Assembly: GCF_002455975.1 (NCBI RefSeq)
Contig: NZ_DKLM01000080.1
Location: forward strand, 31,180 to 39,376
DNA from: Clostridium sp. UBA6640
GTDB taxonomy: Bacteria > Bacillota > Clostridia > Clostridiales > Clostridiaceae
DNA: 8,197 bases
Direction of reading: 5' to 3'
Position numbers and translations under genes: made by a program. The notes under the pieces were generated by a model that was not told the origin of the DNA, made no database searches, and saw only the letters and a program-made list of their open reading frames with translations. Of the stretch, positions 1 to 4,996 are shown in pieces; position 1 is the first letter of the stretch, and the number at the start of each line of letters is the position of its first letter.

Positions 1-60
1 TCCTAAATTCTTCATTCTTAATTATTAATCCTTAATTTTCAAGAGATTAAACTACTTTTA
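1..60. repeat. AT-rich direct-repeat fragment at window edge
   Basis: This stretch repeats short units of the type ATTCTTAATTATTAAT and CCTTAATTTTC. Low-complexity spacer repeats of this flavour occur between genes in clostridial genomes, as I recall. No ORF or promoter can be supported here. It may be the end of a repeat element that lies mostly outside the window. Chance AT-rich similarity is also possible, so confidence is low. Confidence 0.3.
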
Positions 61-172
61 TAGAAAATTTATTTTCCAAAGCATATATTATATTTTCATA
101 TTATATCCCTATATGTACTACTTTAAAATTTAATCTATACTTTATATAATTACGTTATTGTTATTTAAATCT

Positions 173-187
173 TTACCTTATATAATT
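173..187 (+). repeat. Left copy of 15-bp direct repeat
   Basis: TTACCTTATATAATT occurs here and again, identically, at 438-452. A degraded relative (ACTTTATATAATT) lies at 139-151. The two perfect copies bracket the palindromic element at 185-358. They could be a recombination scar or an unusually long target duplication. They do not abut the right end of the inverted repeat, so a clean transposon target duplication is not shown. Confidence 0.45.
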
Positions 188-358
188 GAAAATTGACTAT
201 CGACAATGGATAATTATTGATACTTCTCTTTTTAGAAGAGAAGTTTTGAACCTATTCCTTTCAAAAGTGACGAAGTCGCTTTTATTAAAAAATCTATTAA
301 AGAAATTAGTTTGATTAAAACTAATTTCCACCATAATTGTCAATTCTCCATTTTCAAT
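185..358. repeat. MITE-like palindromic intergenic element
   Basis: The ends are inverted: ATTGAAAAT at 185-193 matches the reverse complement of ATTTTCAAT at 350-358. The imperfect similarity continues inward, with GACAAT and TAATTAT on the left mirrored by ATAATTGTC on the right. Three hairpins lie inside: 222-230 with 236-244 (9 bp, ACTTCTCTT); 263-271 with 275-283 (9 bp including one G-T pair, around the loop GAA); and 302-312 with 318-328 (11 bp perfect, GAAATTAGTTT). There is no coding capacity. The size of about 174 bp, terminal inverted repeats and nested hairpins suit a non-autonomous repeat family. Copy number elsewhere in the genome is unknown from this window. Confidence 0.55.
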
Positions 359-567
359 CCTCCATTCTATATTAGTGTAAGCTAAAATAATTTAATAAAG
401 CAACTTTGTTTATAGATAAATTAAAATCTATTTAATATTACCTTATATAATTTCAAGATTATGAATTATTTTTTCACAATTATCCAAAATTAAAACAATT
501 TTTTTAATATAATACAATTTGTTTAATAATTCCCAATTTTACGAATATTTAATACTTTAAAGTAGCA
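359..567. other. Non-coding AT-rich spacer upstream of hk1
   Basis: No ORF with a ribosome binding site, and no clear operator or hairpin, was found apart from the second copy of the TTACCTTATATAATT direct repeat at 438-452. Together with 1-358 this makes more than 560 bases without a gene before hk1. Confidence 0.5.
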
Positions 568-580
568 AAAGTGGTATAAT
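568..580 (+). promoter_or_regulatory. Extended -10 promoter of hk1
   Basis: The block AAAGTGGTATAAT contains a perfect -10 box (TATAAT, 575-580) preceded by TG at 572-573 with one intervening base, which is the extended -10 pattern for the housekeeping sigma factor. No good -35 box lies 16-18 bases upstream, as is usual for extended -10 promoters. The start of transcription would fall near 587, giving an untranslated leader of only about 25 bases. The same 13-base block precedes hk2 at 4954-4966. Confidence 0.7.
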
Positions 581-612
581 TATTGTATTGTGAACTGATG
601 GGGGATAATCTT

Positions 613-2601
613 ATGAAGTGTTTTAGATTTAGTAAATTAAAAATATCTATTTTTTTCTTTATTATAATATGTTACATAATAGAGACCTCTTGCTATGCTT
701 ATTGTGATACTGGGCAATTAAATCAAGTTAAATCTATTCTTATACTTCAATCCTATTATAAGGAAAACTATAAATTTAATAAAATTTCTGATGTAATAAA
801 AGATACTTTAAGCGAAAGATATACTAAAATAACATATAACTTTGAGTATTTAGAACTAGATGATTCTAGAGATCTCTCCTATATAAACACAAAAGCTAAT
901 TATTTAAAATCTAAATATCAAAATCATAAATTTGATTTAATAATTGTACTCAATGATGAATCTATAGACTTTGTTGCTAATTATTATGAAGATTTATTTA
1001 AGGACACACCTGTAGTTTTTGGCTCTTTAAACAATACTACTAAATTAAATTCTTATCCTTATAATCTGTTCTTAGGTATTGCTAAAGAAAGCCAACTAGA
1101 TGACACATTACATTTGATCTCTAACTTGCATCCTGAAACAAAACAAATAAACATATTACTAAATGCCAATATATATTCTCAATCACTACCAGATGAGGTA
1201 TCACTACTAAAAGAACATTTTAGTAATATTAAATTAAATTCTATTTGCTCTGATTATATAGAAGATGTGATATCAAAGATTGATCCTTCCAATTCTAATG
1301 AAGTAAATTTAATAGCTGGGCATTTTAAAAATAAGAGGAATATATATTTGTCACCAAAAGAAACCGTTGAAAAATTAAAACAATCTAGTACTCTTCCTAT
1401 TTATACTCTCAGGAACATATATATAGGCATTGAGGGCGTAATAGGTGGAAAAATTTATAATCCTGATGAGCAAGGAGAGCAAATCGGAAATCTTGCTTTA
1501 AAAATATTAATGAATGAAAATTTATCTAGCATGCCTTTACTTTATGATAACTCATCTAAATATACTTTTAATTATGATGAGCTAATAAAATTTGATATAA
1601 ATATGAAAGACTTGCCAGAGGGTAGCATTATATTAAACAAGCCACTAAATTCCTTCAATATGCCTAGTGAAATTAAACCATTAATTCTAGGGTTAATTTG
1701 TACATTTCTTCTCATTACTATGTTTCAATCTATTAATACTACTAGACTTAGAAAAAAATCTTTAGAAGACCAACAAGAATTAAATGAAATAATTAAATAT
1801 GATAGAATTAAAACTGAGTTTTTAGCTAATATATCCCATGAGTTAAGAGCTCCTCTTAATGTTATGCTTGCAGGGCTTCAATTACTAGAACTCTATGAAA
1901 AATCAGGAGATATAGTATATAAGAATGAAAGAGCTAAAAATAAAATCTCTTATATTAATCAAAATGGGCTAATACTACTTAGAATTATAAATAATCTTAT
2001 AGATATAACTAAACTAGATGCGGGTTTTCTAAATCTAAAACTTGAAAATATTAATATTGTTGAAGTAGTTGAAAATATAGCTCTAAGTACAATAGATTAT
2101 GTTGAAAATAAGAATATATCTCTTATATTTGATACTGAAGAAGAGGAAATATACACTGCAGTAGATTATGACAAAATTGAAAGAGTTGTATTAAATCTAT
2201 TATCTAATGCAATAAAATTCACAAAATCTGGTGGCTCAATAGCTGTTAATGTAAAGTTAAAGGAAGATAATGTTTTAATAATAGTACAAGATACTGGAAT
2301 AGGTATTCCTAAAGATAAACAAACTTCTATCTTTGAAAGATTTACTCAAATAGATAATTCATTATCTAGAGGTGCCGATGGAAGTGGTATTGGACTGTCT
2401 ATTGTAAAATCAATAGTTGAGCTTCATAATGGAAAGATTTATGTTGATAGTGAAGTGAATAAAGGTTCTACTTTTACAATTGAGTTACCTATAACAACAT
2501 TAGAGAATAGTACTATTGAAGTCGATAAAGATTTCTCTTCAAATATTGTTACTAAAGTTAACTTAGAATTCTCAGACTTGTATAAAGAAGAATATAAATA
2601 A
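613..2601 (+). CDS. Orphan sensor histidine kinase with ABC-type substrate-binding sensor domain (hk1)
   Basis: A 662-aa membrane histidine kinase. Residues about 9-24 form a signal/anchor helix. Residues about 38-340 resemble the periplasmic substrate-binding fold found in some sensor kinases (ABC_sub_bind type): it opens KSILILQSYY and has FDLIIVLND near 107-115 and PVVFGSLNN near 133-141. A second helix at about 354-374 returns to the cytoplasm. A short charged linker leads to HisKA with phospho-acceptor His409 (NISHELRAPLN), then HATPase_c with N-box Asn528/Asn532, G1 motif DTGIGIP (560-566) and G2 motif GSGIGLS (590-596). There is no HAMP, PAS or receiver domain. The residue four after the His is Ala413, where Thr is usual. 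The start at ATG 613 has GGGGG at 600-604 with an 8-base spacer; the upstream TTG at 583 and ATG at 598 lack a usable ribosome site. No response regulator lies nearby. The ligand and partner are unknown; phosphorylation of Spo0A is a guess from clostridial orphan kinases. Confidence 0.9.
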   Translation: MKCFRFSKLKISIFFFIIICYIIETSCYAYCDTGQLNQVKSILILQSYYKENYKFNKISDVIKDTLSERYTKITYNFEYLELDDSRDLSYINTKANYLKSKYQNHKFDLIIVLNDESIDFVANYYEDLFKDTPVVFGSLNNTTKLNSYPYNLFLGIAKESQLDDTLHLISNLHPETKQINILLNANIYSQSLPDEVSLLKEHFSNIKLNSICSDYIEDVISKIDPSNSNEVNLIAGHFKNKRNIYLSPKETVEKLKQSSTLPIYTLRNIYIGIEGVIGGKIYNPDEQGEQIGNLALKILMNENLSSMPLLYDNSSKYTFNYDELIKFDINMKDLPEGSIILNKPLNSFNMPSEIKPLILGLICTFLLITMFQSINTTRLRKKSLEDQQELNEIIKYDRIKTEFLANISHELRAPLNVMLAGLQLLELYEKSGDIVYKNERAKNKISYINQNGLILLRIINNLIDITKLDAGFLNLKLENINIVEVVENIALSTIDYVENKNISLIFDTEEEEIYTAVDYDKIERVVLNLLSNAIKFTKSGGSIAVNVKLKEDNVLIIVQDTGIGIPKDKQTSIFERFTQIDNSLSRGADGSGIGLSIVKSIVELHNGKIYVDSEVNKGSTFTIELPITTLENSTIEVDKDFSSNIVTKVNLEFSDLYKEEYK

Positions 2602-2697
2602 ACTATCTGAAAGATTAATGTATAAATAATATAATTGCATCCTTAAGTATATCAATCTATAACTTTAGCCAATAGACAATTAAGAACAATTGTTTTT

Positions 2698-2731
2698 AAA
2701 GCAACCTAGCTAAATAGCTAGGTTGCTTTTT
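2698..2731 (+). terminator. Intrinsic terminator of hk1, possibly bidirectional with brnQ
   Basis: A GC-containing stem pairs GCAACCTAGCT at 2701-2711 with AGCTAGGTTGC at 2716-2726, with four loop bases. AAA/TTT extends the base of the stem, and a T-run follows at 2727-2731 on the plus strand. It lies 97 bases past the hk1 stop and 15 bases beyond the brnQ stop codon on the other strand. Read on the minus strand the tail is TTTAAAAA, a poorer U-tract, so termination of brnQ here is plausible but weaker. Confidence 0.88.
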
Positions 2732-2745
2732 ATATGATGCCTTAA

Positions 2746-4074
2746 TTACATCCCAGCATTAACTAACTCTTCCTTTGAAAAAGTGAATATAAATCCAATA
2801 GTAGCACCAATTATGGCTGGGGCTATCCATCCAAGCCCCATTGAGTAGAGTGGTAAGTGCTTAAATAAATTAGTTATAACATCCACCTTAAATCCTGATT
2901 GTTTAAGAGCTTCAGCAATACTAACTAAGGATACAAAAATCATACTACACATATACACACTAGATTTTCCTTTAAAAAAATCATGAATAAAGGAAAGTAG
3001 AATTAGGGTAATTGCCATTGGATAAATGGCAGTTAAAACTGGCACTGATATTATAAGAATTTTTGTTAATCCCATATTTGCAAGGATCATACTTGATATA
3101 CTCAGTATTGTAACCCAATACTTATAAGAAATTTTTGGTGTTAATGAAGTAAAATATTGACTACAGGATGTAATAAGCCCAACAGATGTAGTTAAGCAAG
3201 CTAATGAAAATATTAATCCTAATAATACAACGCCTGGCTTGCCAAATAAATATAATACTACATTAGTTAATATTACTGCTCCATTTGCTGTAGTTTCTAA
3301 ACTTCCTTGATTTGAAGCACCTAAAACTGCCAATATGATATATATAATAGTCAAGAAAAAGCCAGCTATTAACCCTGCACGTATTGAATTTGAAACAAGA
3401 GATTTCTCTTTTTCAATACCCATCTGTTTAAGAGTTAATGAAATTACAACTCCAAAGTTTAAAGCAGCTATGGTATCCATAGTCATATATCCATCTAAAA
3501 ATCCTTTAAAGAAAGGAAAATTTGCATAATCTCCACTTGGTGCACCAAAACTACCTAGTGGCTTAAATATACTATAAATAAATATAGCTGAAATAAGAAT
3601 TAATAATAGAGGAGTTAAAACTTTACCAAAACGCTCTACTAATTTAGAAGGTGTTAAACTAAGCCAAAAGGCTATTGAAAAATAAACTAAAGTATATAAA
3701 AGTAGAGTCCATCCACCTAAATCTATGTGATTTGGTAAAAAAGGCGCTACTCCCATTTCAAACGCCAAACTTCCTGCACGAGGAATACCTAAAAAAGGCC
3801 CAATAGCTAAATAGATTAATACTGTAAAAACAGATGCAAACAAGGGATGTACCCGACTCGCTAAATTATGTAATCCTCCAGCTTTAGAAACGATAATTAC
3901 CCCTAATATTGGTAGTCCTACTGCTGAAAGAATAAATCCTAAAATAGCACTTCCCATAGAAGTACCTGCTGATTGTCCTAAAGAAGGCGGAATTATTAAA
4001 TTTCCTGCCCCAAAAAACATTGAAAAAAGCATTAAGCTAATAAGCATCATATCTTTTCTTGATAACTTTTCCAT
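2746..4074 (-). CDS. brnQ: Branched-chain amino acid transport system carrier protein BrnQ
   Basis: A 442-aa multi-pass permease of the LIVCS family (BrnQ), which imports leucine, isoleucine and valine across the cytoplasmic membrane with a cation. The N-terminus MEKLSRKD followed by SMFFGAGNLIIPPSLG (about residues 18-33) is the family signature, and roughly twelve hydrophobic helices follow. The length fits the family. I chose the ATG at 4074 rather than 4104 because GGAGG at 4082-4086 sits 7 bases before it, while 4104 has no ribosome site and adds ten non-conserved residues. The gene is monocistronic. It is preceded by a T-box leader and by a small overlapping uORF (4037-4144), so expression is probably controlled first by uncharged tRNA and possibly again at translation. 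It converges with hk1, and the terminator at 2698-2731 lies between their stops. Confidence 0.95.
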   Translation of the reverse strand: MEKLSRKDMMLISLMLFSMFFGAGNLIIPPSLGQSAGTSMGSAILGFILSAVGLPILGVIIVSKAGGLHNLASRVHPLFASVFTVLIYLAIGPFLGIPRAGSLAFEMGVAPFLPNHIDLGGWTLLLYTLVYFSIAFWLSLTPSKLVERFGKVLTPLLLILISAIFIYSIFKPLGSFGAPSGDYANFPFFKGFLDGYMTMDTIAALNFGVVISLTLKQMGIEKEKSLVSNSIRAGLIAGFFLTIIYIILAVLGASNQGSLETTANGAVILTNVVLYLFGKPGVVLLGLIFSLACLTTSVGLITSCSQYFTSLTPKISYKYWVTILSISSMILANMGLTKILIISVPVLTAIYPMAITLILLSFIHDFFKGKSSVYMCSMIFVSLVSIAEALKQSGFKVDVITNLFKHLPLYSMGLGWIAPAIIGATIGFIFTFSKEELVNAGM

Positions 4075-4144
4075 ATTTCTGCCTCCAAACATATATAAAC
4101 TCATTAATTTTATAATAGTTTTTAATATCTATGTCACATTCCAT
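4037..4144 (-). CDS. Possible 35-codon upstream ORF overlapping the brnQ start
   Basis: An ATG at 4144 is preceded by GGGGGTGG at 4150-4157, a good Shine-Dalgarno match with one wobble position and about 8 bases between GGGGG and the ATG. The frame runs 35 codons to a TAG at 4037-4039. It passes over the brnQ ribosome site and start codon and overlaps brnQ by 38 bases in a different frame. The peptide starts MECDIDIKNYY, is Lys/Tyr/Ile-rich (five Ile, six Lys, six Tyr), and has no hydrophobic helix or recognisable domain. If translated, ribosomes would traverse the brnQ initiation region, so translational coupling or interference is possible. It is unrecognised and could simply be a fortuitous purine-rich site with an open frame. 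Confidence 0.45.
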   Translation of the reverse strand: MECDIDIKNYYKINEFIYVWRQKYGKVIKKRYDAY

Positions 4145-4149
4145 TAATA

Positions 4150-4157
4150 CCACCCCC
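4150..4157 (-). promoter_or_regulatory. Shine-Dalgarno site of the brnQ upstream ORF
   Basis: GGGGGTGG on the minus strand stands out as a G-rich tract in otherwise AT-rich leader DNA. It resembles the GGAGGTGG before hk2. It supports translation from the ATG at 4144, ahead of the separate GGAGG at 4082-4086 that serves brnQ. Confidence 0.5.
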
Positions 4158-4383
4158 GAAATTATCTTTTAATTATTACTGTTTCATGAACTGGATTGTA
4201 AAATTTAATTAGTTTTTACAACATGCTCATGTTAAAAATTAATATATATTAATAGCGCTATTATTTATAAGTTTTGATGTTTAATCATACATAGATAAGT
4301 AATTTATAGTATAAAATTACTTATTTGCTTTTATAAGTTCTTTATTGTTAATACCCTTATAAAATCCATAATTTTCTAGTGCG
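4158..4383 (-). other. Long dyad-rich leader between T-box terminator and brnQ
   Basis: Once the T-box reads through, this segment becomes mRNA leader. It holds three dyads: AACATG/CATGTT around a 2-base centre (4220-4233), the perfect palindrome TAATAGCGCTATTA (4250-4263), and an 11-bp hairpin ATAAGTAATTT (4295-4305 with 4314-4324, 8-base loop). None is followed by a U-run in the brnQ direction, so they do not look like terminators. No convincing internal promoter was found. A 12-residue ORF at 4331-4369 has no ribosome site. The function of the segment is unknown. Confidence 0.45.
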
Positions 4384-4420
4384 TAAAAATAAAAAAAACT
4401 CGTCCCATAAAAGGGACGAG
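4384..4420 (-). terminator. T-box conditional terminator
   Basis: On the minus strand CTCGTCCC (4413-4420) pairs perfectly with GGGACGAG (4399-4406) around a 6-base loop and is followed by eight Ts (4391-4398) and a further T-rich stretch. The same CTCGT and CCCT bases can instead pair with GCGAG and AGGG of the T-box motif to make the antiterminator (4412-4441) with the 7-base bulge TGGTAAC. The two structures are mutually exclusive, as expected for a T-box switch. Confidence 0.92.
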
Positions 4421-4682
4421 CTATACTCGCGTTACCACCCTAATTCTATAAACCAAAAAACACTATATTAGTTTATAGCACTCAGCTACGTACACATGAT
4501 ACGCGTTCCTTTTAACGGTGGAATTCCGGTAAAACTTACCTAAAGTGAGCTTCAGTTTTACTTCTCAGAGATGATTTTCAGATATGTTCCGAACATTGGC
4601 TTTCAGCATAATGCCAACTCTCTGTGGGACAGATATCATAACTTACTTGTTCTCTTCATCAAATTTAGTTCGTAAATAAATT
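4384..4682 (-). ncRNA. T-box riboswitch leader of brnQ, probable tRNA-Ile specificity
   Basis: The hallmark T-box sequence AGGGTGGTAACGCG is on the minus strand at 4428-4441. Stem I features precede it in transcript order: AGTA on the 5' side of the specifier loop, CAGAGAG with TTGGC in the distal part, then GAAAATCATCTCT on the 3' side, where AGAGA pairs with TCTCT. The specifier is read as ATC (4573-4575), isoleucine, followed by the usual purine. The bulge TGGT would pair with an ACCA tRNA end, i.e. discriminator A as in tRNA-Ile, which argues against the overlapping AAT (Asn) reading. A Stem III-like helix pairs CTATAAAC and GTTTATAG (4446-4453 with 4471-4478). Uncharged tRNA would stabilise the antiterminator and allow brnQ transcription. 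The family assignment is secure; the amino acid is inference. Confidence 0.93.
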
Positions 4683-4688
4683 AAAGCT

Positions 4689-4717
4689 ATAATATCACGG
4701 TCTAATTGCTATGTCAA
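4689..4717 (-). promoter_or_regulatory. Promoter of the brnQ T-box transcript
   Basis: On the minus strand there is a perfect -35 box TTGACA (4712-4717), a 17-base spacer and a -10 box TATTAT (4689-4694, five of six to consensus). Transcription would start near 4682, immediately upstream of Stem I. This is the strongest housekeeping-type promoter in the window, consistent with regulation by attenuation rather than by weak initiation. Confidence 0.88.
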
Positions 4718-4953
4718 ATATTTTTTTGATATAATTCACCAATTTTAATAAAAATATAATTGAAATAACTGTCGAAATAATGAATAAATCCTGATTTTAT
4801 ATTCTTTTTTATGATTCATAATTTAAAATATTTTTATATAACTAAATTTGATATTAAATTTAGTTATATAAAGTTATTTTTTACTGTATAAAATCAAATA
4901 AATTTTTAAAAATTTAATTTTTTCTACCTTAATTATACAAATAATTTACTATG
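4718..4953. other. Intergenic spacer between divergent brnQ leader and hk2
   Basis: Extremely AT-rich DNA with no supported ORF. Its only notable structure is the long hairpin at 4833-4872, listed separately. The remainder is A/T runs that could bend or melt easily. Confidence 0.5.
4833..4872 (+). repeat. 17-bp AT-only inverted repeat upstream of hk2
   Basis: The arms at 4833-4849 and 4856-4872 pair perfectly (core TATATAACTAAATTT, with a single C-G pair) around the 6-base centre GATATT. A T-run follows at 4876-4881 on the plus strand. With no plus-strand gene upstream it is not an obvious terminator. It sits about 80 bases before the hk2 -10 box and could be an operator, a transcription insulator, or a small transposon remnant. 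Confidence 0.5.
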
Positions 4954-4966
4954 AAAGTGGTATAAT
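4954..4966 (+). promoter_or_regulatory. Extended -10 promoter of hk2
   Basis: AAAGTGGTATAAT holds TATAAT (4961-4966) with an upstream TG at 4958-4959, the extended -10 form. It is identical over 13 bases to the hk1 promoter block at 568-580, while flanking DNA differs. Transcription would start near 4973, only about 10 bases before the Shine-Dalgarno site. That rules out the in-frame ATG at 4967 as the start. Confidence 0.7.
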
Positions 4967-4996
4967 ATGCTTAAAAAATTTGGAGGTGGTATGTTT

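Noticed and set aside
583..612. Upstream starts for hk1 (TTG at 583, ATG at 598)
   Set aside because: The TTG lies at or before the predicted transcript start, and the ATG at 598 overlaps the G-run that serves the ATG at 613.
670..710. Lipoprotein signal in hk1 (Cys residues near position 27)
   Set aside because: The residues before the Cys (IETS) do not fit a lipobox, and a kinase with a second membrane helix needs no lipid anchor.
3335..3529. 64-codon open frame on the plus strand
   Set aside because: It lies entirely antisense within brnQ, has no ribosome site and encodes no recognisable protein; a shadow of the brnQ frame.
4075..4104. Upstream ATG at 4104 for brnQ
   Set aside because: There is no Shine-Dalgarno before it, and the GGAGG at 4082-4086 is correctly placed for ATG 4074, which also matches the family N-terminus.
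4331..4369. 12-residue Ile/Leu/Val-rich leader peptide (MDFIRVLTIKNL) after the T-box terminator
   Set aside because: It is attractive as a branched-chain leader peptide, but it has no Shine-Dalgarno and no following terminator/antiterminator pair.
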